From Pholis gunnellus (taxonomy: Eukaryota > Chordata > Actinopteri > Perciformes > Pholidae): 64,000 bases of DNA. Within the stretch, counting starts at the first letter, position 1. Every line of letters begins with the position of its first letter. The stretch spans positions 1,739,767 to 1,803,766 of the forward strand of contig OU342807.1 of assembly GCA_910591455.2 (NCBI GenBank). The letters are read 5' to 3'. Position numbers and translations under genes: made by a program. This document shows, piece by piece, positions 24,000 to 35,450 of the stretch. Below the pieces are notes generated by a model that did not search any database, was not told where the DNA came from, and saw only the letters and a list, made by a program, of their open reading frames with translations.

Positions 24000-25944
24000 T
24001 ATATATATATATATATATAAATATACACACAGTTCACCTTTTAATAACCAGCATCACATCTCTGCACAGCCTCTGACAGAGTAAGATAAGTAACCGCACA
24101 GTAAGCAGTCCGGTATTAGTGAGAGTAATGTCTTGCACGGTAAATGAAGTACGTTCACACAGCAGTAATTACGTCAGTACTACCAACTTATCTGTTACAT
24201 ACTTGGCATTCTTTTGTTTAAAACTGTATAGACACCAGTTCCTTCCACACACTACAACGCTGTGTTTTAGTGACGATATGGTTATAAGGGTATGAAATGG
24301 GAGTTCTTCTTCCTAAAATATGATGAAATATTAGTGCTTCTGTCTCTCATGGAGGCCGACCTTTTCTCCAGTTTTTACTCCAGAAATCCATCTCCGTGTG
24401 AAGCATTTCACCGTTTTATATTATTATTATTTCTGTTGTGTCAGCCGTTTTTATTTTAGTTTTCGAGAACAACTCGTGTGATGAATGTTCTGTGGATTTG
24501 TCCGCAGAGACGCTAAAGCTGTTGCAGAGGTTATTAAAGTCACCGGGCTGCAGGAAAATCCCCGTGCTGGTCCAGAACACGGACGACGTCATCGTCACGG
24601 CCTCCAACTTCAGCTCTGAGAGGTGAGAAGAAGAAGAAGAAGAAGAAGAAAGATCCAAAGATGGAGAGCAGAAAGAAAATGTTTGATTCAAACAGGTTGT
24701 CTCACTGAGATCATAATGTGGAGAGAAGTGAGAAGAGTCCCGTCTTTTAAATCATCGAGTGAAATCAGAGATTCTAGTTTTTTGCTGCTCGTCCTATTAG
24801 TGAGGACCACAGTAGAAACCAGTTCAGACACGCGGTGCTTTCTTTGTGTTATCCTCAATCGATCCACAATTTGACTTTTCTCTTCTCCCCTCCCTCCCTC
24901 CCTCCCTCCCTCCCTCCCTCCCGGCAGGATGTGTCCAATTTTTCAAATCTCAAATGTGACGGGGGAGAACATGGAGCTGCTGAAGATGTTCCTCAACCTC
25001 CTCTCCTCCAGGACCAACTTCAACAACGACGAGCCGGCCGAGTTCCAGATAGACGACACATACTCGGTGCCGGTACGAAGTAGAAACACACGGATGCTTT
25101 TTCTCGCTCAAGTCTTTTTCTCTCTCCTGGCCGAGAGGCTGCTGAGTCGGTGGTAGAATTCGGTCCTTTTCTGGAGTTTGGCTTAATCTCAAATGGGTTT
25201 GAAACGTTTAACACCGGCCCAAACATACCGATCCTGACGGAGAGTCTCTATAGAAGTGTGTGTGATTGGTGGTTTTCTCTCTACAGGGGGTGGGCACGGT
25301 AGTTTCAGGGACTACGTTACGCGGAATGATACGACTGAACGACACGCTGCTCTTGGGCCCAGACCCGCTGGGCACCTTCATCCCCATCGCAGTCAAATCC
25401 ATCCACCGCAAGAGGATGCCCGTCAAAGAGGTCCGCGGGGGACAGACGGCGTCCTTTGCCCTCAAAAAGGTTTGTGGCTGAACAACGGCTGTCGGAGAAC
25501 ATTTGAATGCTTCTTTTTGTAGACGACCGAGCACAAAGTTAAGTTTTGTTCTGAAACCTTCTGGTGTAATATGCATATGAATTAGTTTCCTAGCTTTAAA
25601 AATCATTTTTTTAATGTATGTAGATCCCAACGAGTGGGTTTTTAGGTGGTGTTGTGTCTCTTAGATCTGGATTTTTGGTTTCATCACTTCCCCAAACTTC
25701 ATTGTTCTCTCCACCGGCTTCTCTCCCCGTGTCTCAGATCAAACGTTCGTCCATAAGGAAAGGCATGGTGATGGTTTCCCCAAAGCTGATGCCACAGGCC
25801 ACCTGGGAGTTCGAGGCTGAGATTCTGGTGCTCCACCACCCCACCACGATATCCCCAAGATACCAGGCCATGGGTTGGTGTTCACTCTTGATATGCACCA
25901 CTTTACGTAGCTCCTATGTGTCTCTGGTTCACCCTGAACCATTG

Positions 25945-25976
<32 letters not shown>

Positions 25977-26948
25977 TACACCAGTCCACTGTGGCAGCAT
26001 CAGGCAGACGGCCACCATCCTGACCATGAACAAAGACTGTCTGCGGACGGGGGACAAGGCCGCGGTCCACTTCCGCTTCATCAAGACCCCCGAGTACCTG
26101 CACTGTGACCACAAGCTGGTGTTCAGGGAAGGACGCACCAAAGCTGTGGGCACCATCACCAAGGTACCGGAGCTTAATCAGAACTCGCTGTGTTTCCGCG
26201 TCGATTGTAAGGAAAAAGGAAAACGCACTTTCATTAATCCGCGCTTGTGATTTTCAGCTTCTCCAAGCGGTGAACACCCAGGCAGCTAAGGCCCAGCAGG
26301 CCAAGCTGCTGGCCAGCAAGAAGACCTTCAAAGAGGGCACGGCGGCCAACGAGGAGGCCGGATCGGCAGCGCGGCCGCCCAGTCCCAACGCAGCACAGCT
26401 ACCGGTGAGTACCTGTATGGTGTGTAGTGCGTTACGACATGTCTCATGGTTATAGATCAGTTCATAACAGGCACGCGATGACAGAACTGATGACATGATG
26501 CAGGACGCCGAGGACTAAAACAAGAAGAGTTGCGTTGCCGTGAAAAAGATTGATTTGAAAAAGCTGCATTTTGCTCTTGTCTTAAGGGCGCTGTTCTTTA
26601 TTTAACTTATTTCATTTATCATATTTAATAACCTCTTAATAATAAAGGAGACTATTTTTTTAACGCCGCCCCAATTTGGATCATTTTTTGCAACAAACTG
26701 AACTCTTGTTTTGAATGTTAAGTCATTTAAAATGCTGCTCGTTTCCTTTTCTTCCTGCTTCTGACTCTTTTAAATGTGTCGGTTCATTTCTCCTTCACTG
26801 TCCCGTCTCTTCCTGGTGTTCACGTTCACCCGTCTGTTCACCATCAGATCCTGCTTTCATCTCCCCTTCACAGTTCAAACTGTTCTTCTCCTTTTCTGCT
26901 CTGTGTGTTTTGACTTTAACGCTTCTCTTCTGCCGTGTCTCCTGCTCT

Positions 26949-26991
<43 letters not shown>

Positions 26992-27752
26992 GTCTCGCTG
27001 CGTCAGACAGTGGCAGAGGAGGCGGCTCTGTGTAAAGACGGCAACAAAGAGAACAAGGTAACGGGTTCCCGCGCAGTCGCGAGACGGCTCCGCTTCTTCA
27101 GAACTCTTCCCTTCTGATGTTCTGAGAGGACGGGAACGTCCGCCTCAAAACACTGACATCAAATTCTATATTATTATTTTCCACTTTCACCGAGTTCAAT
27201 CTTTTTAACATCAGCCCTGATCGGAACTAGTAAAGAGAAAAAGGCTCATTTCAGTGGAAAATAGTAAAATGACGTACGGTATTTTGACGTGAGGTTGTTT
27301 TTGTAACTAGTTCATCGATACCGTTTCTCCTTCGGGTCATAATCCACTCTCTAATATCTCTTTATGTTGCTGTGAAAAAATCTCAATTTATTTTGACGTT
27401 TCTCGACCAAAACAACATTTAAAAAGATGATGAGACGTCAGATTCTTGCAGATATCTGATCCAGTGTTTAAGGCTGCATCAGAGGCTTTTTTTTTCAGGT
27501 ATAGAATAATCCAAGTCTTTACCTTCTTAACCTTCTAAGTTCAGACGAGTGAGACGTTGTGCTGCCCGTCTTCACGTTCTGCCCCGATGTCACGTGACGG
27601 CCGGCTCACTCTGCTGTTTCCCGTCTGTTTTTTTGCAGCTCAAGTCGGGAGGCGGAGGACGCCGGCGAGGCGGTCAGCGGCATCGAGGGAAAGGTCTGAA
27701 CGCAGCAACGATCTCCACAGCGGTGCCTGCAGGAGCAGCAGGGACCGCCTGA
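19348..27752 (+). CDS. gtpbp1: GTP-binding protein 1 (GTPBP1), eEF1A-like GTPase
   Basis: Coding exons: 19348-19539, 20333-20444, 21626-21806, 21924-22107, 22600-22764, 23506-23629, 24508-24622, 24928-25072, 25287-25469, 25738-25873, 25985-26163, 26258-26404, 27007-27057, 27639-27752; 675 aa (human about 669). All phases join, and each intron is GT-AG. G1 is GNVDAGKS (167-174), G3 DLAGH (252-256) and G4 TKID (308-311). SGRTSSVGND and the EF-Tu-like barrel (GVGTVVSGTTLRG, HRKRMPVKEVRGGQ) follow, with a basic tail GGGGRRRGGQRH. Family knowledge: a translational GTPase close to eEF1A and GTPBP2, linked to ribosome-stall relief and exosome-mediated mRNA decay. The N-terminal 64 residues and the region after about residue 572 are the least conserved. 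No defect was seen. Confidence 0.96.
19560..20000. repeat. AT-rich tracts and (TA)n in gtpbp1 intron 1
   Basis: ATATTA-rich sequence spans 19560-19745, and a pure (TA)n lies at about 19961-19991. No exon is present. Confidence 0.85.
22950..23423. mobile_element. Dispersed repeat, copy 2, with a possible hAT-type end
   Basis: 22950-23200 aligns with 680-955. The stretch continues to GACACCCCTG at 23413-23422, which is the reverse complement of a hAT-type CAGGGGTGTC end. A matching left end was not found, so the family assignment is tentative. It ends just before the pyrimidine microsatellite of exon 6. Confidence 0.45.
23436..23492. repeat. (TCC)n as the pyrimidine tract of gtpbp1 exon 6
   Basis: About 19 TCC units run to within 14 bp of the acceptor (exon starts 23506). 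Confidence 0.95.
23956..24022. repeat. (TA)n microsatellite
   Basis: Two (TA)n runs are split by ACAGT within the gtpbp1 intron after exon 6. Confidence 0.95.
24886..24922. repeat. (CCCT)n as the pyrimidine tract of gtpbp1 exon 8
   Basis: About nine CCCT units end 5 bp before the exon that starts at 24928. A separate (GAA)n run at 24626-24651 lies directly after the donor of exon 7. Confidence 0.95.
25944..25972. repeat. (CT)n as the pyrimidine tract of gtpbp1 exon 11
   Basis: About 14 CT units end 12 bp before the exon that starts at 25985, inside a short 111-bp intron. Confidence 0.95.
26951..26989. repeat. (CT)n as the pyrimidine tract of gtpbp1 exon 13
   Basis: About 19 CT units end 17 bp before the exon that starts at 27007. 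Confidence 0.95.
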
Positions 27753-30700
27753 ACACATCGTCTCTTTTAGGGGGGGGGGGGGGGCTGCATGGCCCTCTAG
27801 TGGCTGTGTGCAAAGACTGAATGCCCAAGTTTCTTTAATATAAAACAATAATTCAACTATTTGCTTCCAGAAAGTGATTGATATTCCACATTAAGTTAAT
27901 TTAAAACTTTATTTGTGTAGGTTTCTTTTTGAGTTTTTTGCAGTTCTGAAGTTAGTAGACTACCTTTACACAACCGTTTTCTATTAGCATACAAACTTCT
28001 TTTATAGCATTAAACGTTTCCCCCCCGGCCAGCAGAGGCATCAGTCACTTTCCCTGCCTGAACCTTTGACATAATATAATGCTTTGTTGTTGTTGCTGCT
28101 GCTCGTTTTCTTCTCCTCCACCTGACTTTCATCAGTGCGTCCTTTTCAGACGGCGTTGTAGAGTTTTACGTACCGCCACGTCGGTCACACCAAGAAGTTC
28201 TGTTCAGTAGAAAAACGTATTTCTTCTACAAAGCTCCTCGTCATTGAGACTAAAAGATAAGAGTCCATCTATGGAATTGACTGAACTGAAAGGTAATTAA
28301 TGGTAATATTGGGTGTATTCATGTCCGTGACATGAAGCAAAACATTTAATAAATCGGGTTTTTGTTAGACGCTCGTTCGTAGCTCTAAAGCCGAGTTACT
28401 CCGCCGTTCTGTTGGGCGGCAGCTAAAATCATCGTCTGGAGATTTGCTTTCCCGGTGTTCTTAAAACATCTCGTCGTGGATAAAGAGCAAAACGTTCTCT
28501 CATCCTTTTGATGGCACATGGCCTACGTTTGATCCTGCTGCCATAGAAAGGTCCTTTTATCTGTCAGTTCTCCCTTTTGGAGCCCATGTTCATGCAGCTA
28601 AGAGAGAAGCCCAACATGCCCATGCTTTTTTTTTTTTATGTGTCGAAGTGGCTTCATCATGTGTAAAGACGGCACAGTCGCCTACTTAGTTTACCAGGAA
28701 ATATCCCGATCCAGTCTGACCACTAAAAAATCCAGAAGCTGACAATCTCATGCACAAATCCCATCCAGCGGTGGTGTTGCACACCTTAAATGTCCGAAAG
28801 CCAAGTGAGAACATATTTAATTCATTATAAAAATGATGCAGCTGTGACTCGAGTGCACATTATCTCTTCCTACTCGATATAAATCAGAATGTGGCTGCAA
28901 ACCAGATATTTCAAAGCTTCAAGGGGCAAAACTAAACATGTGTCAGACACAGGAAGTGAATGTGACCCGAGATAAAATCTCTTATATAAACTATATCAAT
29001 AATTTACAGATATTTGATATGATTCAGTTTCAACTCCAGTAGTCCATCAGCCAAATAACCCTTTTGACAGAAACGGTGTAAAGCGGAGCAGAACGGACTC
29101 AAATCAACAGCAGGATGGTCAGAGCGGCGGCCATTTTTATGTGTACCGTTGCCACTGTGACCGTTGTAGCGCGCTAACTTTTACATAAACTAAACTGTCT
29201 GAAGGCAGGTCGCGAACATGCGTATGTCAGGTTTCGGCAGTAACGACAAACAAGCAGTGGAGTAACGTTACAAAGCGTAGAGAATAAATGAGTGACAACT
29301 TTGTACGGCTCACTTTCTGTAGCCGGTGTAGCATGAAAGCTTCGCGGAATTACCAAGCTAGCTAGCGTACAGCTGGCTAGTAAGCTAGCTTGCTTGCTCA
29401 TTTCGCCATGCTGTAATGCAAAAGCAGGCTGGAGTCTTAGCGGTCCTTCTGCCTCACTTCTAGCCGCTCCAGAGGACAAGCTAACTATAGCTAGCCGAAC
29501 ACTTGACGCCCCAGTAGTCCATTCCGCTCCTATTCTATTTCTGTGGTCTAAACACAGCAGCCAGTGGTGCCCACGCAGTGTATAAGTTAACAATGCAAGT
29601 CACCTTAGATGGTCTCTACTAAGCTAACACAAACCATTGACCACATCCAGCTGAGCTAAAAGTAAACGAGTTGCCACATTGTATTGCAACGGACTACTAC
29701 AACCTTTGGTTTGCGGTTTCTCTGGTTTTATCTAAATGTTTGAAGTTTAACTGAGAAGTGTTGTTGGGATTTACAGTTTCAAGTTTTCTTCTTCAAGCGC
29801 CCCAAAGTCCTCTCACACACATTATGGTTTCACGCTGGTCAGTCTGTTCTGAATTCCCCGTTTTTATAAAGATCACAAACATACTGAACTGCCACATTAT
29901 TAGACCTTTATCTTTTGCTGAAGAGACATGTTTTGTTTGTATGTACAAAAATACAACGTTGTGCAGAGGAACTAAGGATGAGAATATTATGCCATTTAAA
30001 TTTTAAGTGGTGCCAGTTTGTGTTGTAAATCCTTTTAAATAAAGATGTTATAGAAAAGTGACACGTGGATCATACTTGCTTTTTTTTTTACATATGAGAC
30101 ATTAAAGATGATTTGCAAATCGAGTCTAACAGGATTGAGCTGTTTGTGTAATTTAGATTTACTTTGCAGATCAGATGCTTACTTACATGCCATCGTTCTC
30201 CGACTAGCATTCTACATTTGCTTGCAGATGCTGTTTGACCTCCTTTATTATATTGCTGGTTGTTTACAAGGCAAATATACATTTCATACCCAAAGTCCTT
30301 TACAGATTACACAGAAAACAAATGATTAAAAAAAAAACTATCAGCAAGCAAAAACTGAACAGCGATGCACACCTAAATACAACAATTAAACAAGTTAAAT
30401 TAAAAGCAGTGGGAAACGGGGAGTTCTTCATCTTGGATTTATAAGCAGTCAGCGTCATCTAAAGCAGAGCTCTTCTGGGAACAGCCAGTAATCCGGATCC
30501 GGCTGGACAGAGAGGTCCTCGAGGCTCCTGCTGGATCAGGAGATGTGACGAGTATCTTAAGACCTGAACCGTGATTTATGACAAGTCGATTCTTTGAGAA
30601 ACAACACACTCAAACTCAATCGACATGATCAACAGGAGACGTATGGGTTCGATACTGCAGCTTTGTTATTAGTGGAGTCTTATAATCACCAACAGGAAGC

Positions 30701-31760
30701 TGTGGAGAGAGATTTTAAATCGCTTTCACATCAACGCTCACACAAACAACAATTTTACGGCTTCGGGACTCCGGATAACGACAGCTCACCGTCGATGCAA
30801 AGGACTTTCAATCAAATCCGTTCAATAGTTCAGAAAGAGTCACCCTTCCAGTCATAATTGTTCTCAAACACCCTTTGGCTTTAATGCGGTTGTCTGTAAC
30901 AACTGATTGCTTCGCTAACGTTTCAATCAAAGCCTCCCTCTGTGAATCTCGGTGTTCGGCTCATTTTCGCAGTCGGCGTTCGGCTCATATGGAAATGGTC
31001 TGCGATGCGGAGCCCCGGGAGCAATGAGCGACTTGATGAATGCAGGTTGCGGCAATTCTAGTTTGCACTCTTTTAACAGTTTATGAAAGTATTAAAAAAA
31101 AAAAAAGCATACCACCGGCACCGGGATTCTGTTCGAGACGAAAAAGCAGTGAAGGTGAATACACAAAAGGGAGGTATGGGAATAAACAAACACCACGTCT
31201 CTGTCTGATTCTGTTAGCCGACAGGCTGTCAGTGAGGGGCCTCATCGCTGAGTCAGCAGGACTGAGTGGGCCGAGTCGCTGGCACAATGTGCAGAGTCAT
31301 TGTTTCCTCTCAGGCGTGATATGAAGGGACTTTATTATTGCTTTAGTTATTATTATTCCTCAAAGGGCAAAGATGTATTCAATTGTGATGCGACCCAGCG
31401 TCACGCGCACATTTTGTCAAGCGCAGACTGGGCAGTCAGCGACTTTGGTGTCCAGAGTTAATCTATACATATATATACATTTCATGCATGTATTAAGAAA
31501 TATTAGACTATTTAATGAAATACTGTGGCTTTTTAGGACTCACAATTTTATGACATATTATACAATGACTTTATGACTTTTTTGAAAAGTATCTCTTATC
31601 GACTTATGGGATACTATTCAATAGTTGTATTAAATTTTGGAACATATATTAGGACTTTCTTCTAAATTTCTATTGCACACTATACTATGATTTTTTGTGA
31701 CCCTTTTATAACATACTATACATTTTTTCAACTTTATATGACATTATTTGACATATAGGT
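27753..31760. other. gtpbp1 3' region and gene-poor DNA
   Basis: A 15-G run (27770-27784) follows the gtpbp1 stop, and an AATAAA lies at 28348-28353. The stretch 29100-29600 is relatively GC-rich, has GCTAGC clusters and contains GCGGCGGCCATTTT, a YY1-like word, so it could be a promoter, but no exon was recognised. 31480-31760 is AT-rich with TATGACTTTTTT-type words also seen in the right-hand array. Confidence 0.4.
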
Positions 31761-33291
31761 CAGTGGCGGGCCGTCAGGGCCTGCAAAGCCTTCTCTGCTG
31801 GCCTAAACAGAATCACAAAGTTATAGCTATTTTATAATTTAATATTTTTTCTTAAATACATTACATTTTTTCTCATATGTATTATAATTTATAAAAATAT
31901 TTTTCCCATTATCTTATTTTCTCATTGCACAGCTACTGTGCTCCTCAGTTGCTCTGCTTCCAGTGCAGCTTGTTTTAAGTAGAGCTGTTATCCAATCAGA
32001 TTTCACCTCTGTGTCTCTAGGTAGAAGAGAGGCCCCAGCCTGCAGACTCACCCAGTGCTTCCATGTGCAGTTTAAGTTGAATGGGGACGATATTGTTGAT
32101 TGACATAGTCTTCAACCAATCAGATCTTTAGTTTGAGATTCATGGACGCACCAGAGCGGTTTGCAGGCCTACAGTTACGTCAGCATTACTGCAGCTCTGA
32201 GTCCAGATGCCTCTCTCCCGCAAGGTGCAGAGTGTGCTGTGATTGGTCAGTGGGCGGGCACGTGACTATGTGCCCGCGAAACATAATGCTAGCTAGCAGA
32301 GCTTTGGTTGTAGCAGACAGAGTTCAAGTGGAAATATTTGAAAGACATTTTACCTAGCTTTGTTTTTTTAACATGAAATGGCGGAAGGAGGAGAAACGGA
32401 TTTAGTGGCGGAGTTACTGGGAACGCTTTTCTCAAGAAGGACATTTCTGAACAAACTGGACAGTAAGAAACGACCCCACAGCTAGCAGCCCTGACCAGCC
32501 AGGAAAAGGATTTGTATGCAGTGTCGGAGAAGCGTTGCACATGTTATGGCTGGGAATGTGTTTCATTTTAACTGAGCGTCGGTACTTTTGGAGAGACTCG
32601 AGTGGATCTACAACTCAACGACCACGTTCGCAGGGAAACAGCTCCACAACCGCGGCCCGCCCTTCGCCGGTCCACGGCCGAAGACGACCACCGACCGGCG
32701 GAAGACTGACGACGACCCGCGAAATACAACTGTGGAGGCTCGACTGGCATCGATGAATGGAGAAGGACTTCTTACTGGAACTGATGTACTGGGATTAAAC
32801 TCTTTGTCAACAAAGAAAGGAGGATAGACAGCATTTGGTAAGTGAGCTTCGTTTGTTTACCTCTACTGTTCATTTGTCTATCGTGGCGTTTTTATGAATA
32901 ATATTTGAATGGCTCGTGCTCGTGTGGTGGAATGCGTGGATCCGCTGCAGGTCTGCTGGATTGATTTGTTGCTTTGTTGTCATACGAATATATGCGACTG
33001 CTCTTGTGAGTTTGTCATTGTGTTACATTGATTTGGACTGTATTGTCCGTTAATGACGCAGCGTCCCGTCATGCTCGTATTCATGTATCTGCACTCTGCA
33101 TTTCGTGTTTTGTATGCTAGGTGTTGAGCTTCATGTTGCATTTTATTTCATTTGTCAAATGTTGTTGTTATGTGAATATGCGGCTTTTACACGAAACAAA
33201 TAATAACCCGTAGCTGTGACGTCATAATGAGGATATTAGAAGTGTAGAACAGCACTGAAGGCCCAGGTATAAAATCCACGGCCCACCACTG
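31761..33291 (+). mobile_element. Degenerate hAT element with a ZMYM1-like transposase remnant
   Basis: The left end CAGTGGCGGGCCGT and the right end ACGGCCCACCACTG form imperfect inverted termini enclosing 1531 bp. A convincing 8-bp target duplication is not visible. Inside, an ATG at 32378 opens a 35-codon frame (MAEGGETDL..., with LFSRRTFLNKLD) that stops at 32485. A nearby frame continues DQPGKGFVC. Both pieces resemble the N-terminus of ZMYM1-like hAT transposases (FSRRTFEEKL..., then QQGKGFV). The gene is frameshifted and non-functional. Recognition rests on remembered family motifs. Confidence 0.6.
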
Positions 33292-33799
33292 GGTTAAAGT
33301 GACCAAATGGTTGATAACTATGACGTGAATAACTATTATATTCCATGTATTCATTTGTACATCTGTATCGTTATTTTTTTCAGTTTAAATGTAAAATCGG
33401 ATGCTTAAGATACCAACAACCTGGCCAGTAGAATGCAATAATCTTAATTTATTATAAATACTTATTTTGTAAATGTGTTTTGTATGTGTTAGGCTCTGTA
33501 GACACTCTGAGGGAGACTTGTCAAAGACTTTAGTGATAATGAATAGTATATAAATATATATATATATATTTACAAATATGTGGTGGCGTTAAAAAATACT
33601 GTTAAAAATACATTTAACCACTTTGAAAAGTTATTGAACAAATGAGACTCATTCAAACACATTGTTCCACACTCAGAAATGTGCTTTACATCCAATTTGA
33701 AAAGACTTATTTGTCGTTGACCCGAGTGTTTGTTCTGTGATTTAACGATCCAACAGAAGTATTGAGATAAAGCACATCCTCTCTAGAGCAGAGTCCTAC

Positions 33800-33842
33800 C
33801 TGAGCTCCACACCAGCAGCAGCAGCAGCAACAGGTGCTCCAT
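33800..33842 (-). CDS. Orphan signal-peptide exon of an unidentified secreted or membrane protein
   Basis: On the minus strand an ATG at 33842 opens MEHLLLLLLLVWSSG, a textbook signal-peptide core (seven consecutive leucines). It then stops at a GTAGGA donor after the first base of codon 15 (phase 1). A TATAAAG box lies at 33911-33905, about 63 bp before the ATG, matching a compact promoter and 5' UTR. Signal exons with a phase-1 donor are common in immunoglobulin-superfamily and cytokine-receptor genes. The following exon would lie to the left, but none was recognised up to 31760, and a hAT element sits about 500 bp into the presumed intron. It may be a live first exon or a relic. The leucine codons form a CTG repeat, so chance is not excluded. 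Confidence 0.45.
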
Positions 33843-33904
33843 GACGTCCAGGCAGACCGTCTCTCTGCCGTCTGTCTCTCTCGTAGTCTCGTGTGCTGTC
33901 CTCA

Positions 33905-33911
33905 CTTTATA
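33905..33911 (-). promoter_or_regulatory. TATA box before the orphan signal-peptide exon
   Basis: TATAAAG on the minus strand, about 63 bp upstream of the ATG at 33842. The spacing is close to that of the galectin gene in this window. Confidence 0.4.
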
Positions 33912-33982
33912 TCTGCGTTCAGGACGAGGTGGAGCTTTACTGATGCTTGTCTTTAGCTTTACAGATCATATTCACACCTCTC

Positions 33983-34250
33983 TTAACCCTGACATGCTGA
34001 TCGGGTCAATTTGACCCGTTTTGACATTTGACAGCAGTACAAATACCCTAAACGTCATTCTTTTAGCCCGAAAATGTATGACTTTTCCTAAAGTGACCCA
34101 AAATACACAAAAATGTAAATATTTTAAAATGTCGGGTCAAATTTGACCCGTATCTATTGAGATGGATTTTAGATCTACCAGTGTGGGTCAAATCAAGGAA
34201 AATGGTGGTTTTAGGGAATTTTTGAACCTGTGAAACAGTGCAGGCCATGT
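33983..34250 (+). mobile_element. piggyBac-like terminus with GGGTCAAATTTGACCC palindromes
   Basis: TTAACCCTGACATGCTGATC begins at 33983, matching the TTAA target plus CCCT start of piggyBac-type elements. The palindromic words CGGGTCAATTTGACCCG (34002-34018) and CGGGTCAAATTTGACCCG (34133-34150) follow. An opposite AGGGTTAA end was not found, so the copy is truncated or decayed. Confidence 0.5.
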
Positions 34251-35231
34251 TTGTGTGTATTTCTTATGGGACAGTAGTGACAGAGTTCATGGGGGACCTC
34301 GACACCGTCACGAGAACTGTCTGTGTTCCCTCCACATGTGCCCAGGTTCCCGCAGAGACAGACACCTGCTGGACTTTGAAGGGGCGTGGGGGAGCCTCGA
34401 ACCCCTGAAATAGTAAAACAGCACAGGAGTGATCATAGGGTAGCCTACATCCCAAGTCTCTTAATTGTCATTTCCTCGCTCCTCGCTCGAACCGGAAGTT
34501 GTTCTGCACCGCCATATTGACGGCCGTCCCAAAGCTCTGAGAGCCTAATAACATAATTTTAGTGTTCATGAGAAACAATAACCATATTCTGGGTTATTTA
34601 ATGACGTCACAATTTCAAAACGTACAGACGCAAATAATTCAAAAATATGACAAACGCATTCCGCCGGTAGAAATCGATCCTGAGAAGCAGAAAACACCAC
34701 CTCAGTATACAAGCTCAACTGAGACAATACAAAGTACAACTGGCTGAGGTGACCGGCACCATGAATAGCTCCGCCCACCAACTGGAAACCTAAAGCAGCA
34801 CCTTGCAGCCTGTCGGCGACTGAGAGACATCGCACTTATTAAAGCAGAATCCCCCGAACGGCCCCTAAACAGACTCAGTGCACGAGCCTCTGTCAGGATC
34901 TCACCTTTTATCTGATGAACAGAAACATATAGAGAACACTAAAGCAAAGGGATGACGCAGAAAAGCAGAATGGGTCTATAATACAATAAAATAATACTTT
35001 GAAATGGTCCATTGTGCATAATGAGTGCTTTTACTGTAACAGAGTATTTCTACACTGTCTTATTAGTACTTTTAAAAGTACTATTCAGTGAAGGAGAAAC
35101 AAACTGAAGCGCACATGTGTGGGTCTCCATAGCTACACACAGGAAGGTGCTGGATGTGCTCACAGAGATACTGATCTGATGATCGACAGTCAGATGGACC
35201 AGTCGGTTTGTGTACAAGCCTCACTTTAAAC

Positions 35232-35302
35232 CAGGGGTGTCAAACTCACTGTCGCTCTGGGGCTGCATCAGCATCATGGTTTGGGGGGGGGGGGGGGGGG
35301 GG

Positions 35303-35333
<31 letters not shown>

Positions 35334-35450
35334 CATACGCTGGTGGAGGTGTGCGCGCGCGGATCGGGGAGGAGCTCCGCCGTGCGCGATACAGAGAGCA
35401 GAGGATATTTGTAAATTGTATCAAGTTTTTTCAAGACTTTTACATTTGAA
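35232..35450 (+). mobile_element. hAT-type fragment, second copy of the 8224 family
   Basis: It has the same ordered blocks as 8224-8412: CAGGGGTGTCAAACTCA, poly-G (21 G at 35283-35303), (CTG)n (35304-35330), CACATACGCTGGTGGAGGTG and GGAGGAGCTCCGCC. No right terminus was identified. Confidence 0.7.

Noticed and set aside
29174..29593. 139-aa minus-strand ORF
   Set aside because: No recognisable domain; the composition follows a GC-rich, GCTAGC-rich promoter-like stretch and there is no splice context.
34300..34420. Possible minus-strand exon after a good acceptor (TTTACTATTTCAG) near 34420
   Set aside because: All three frames are short, no donor or recognisable domain follows, and the region borders transposon-like sequence.
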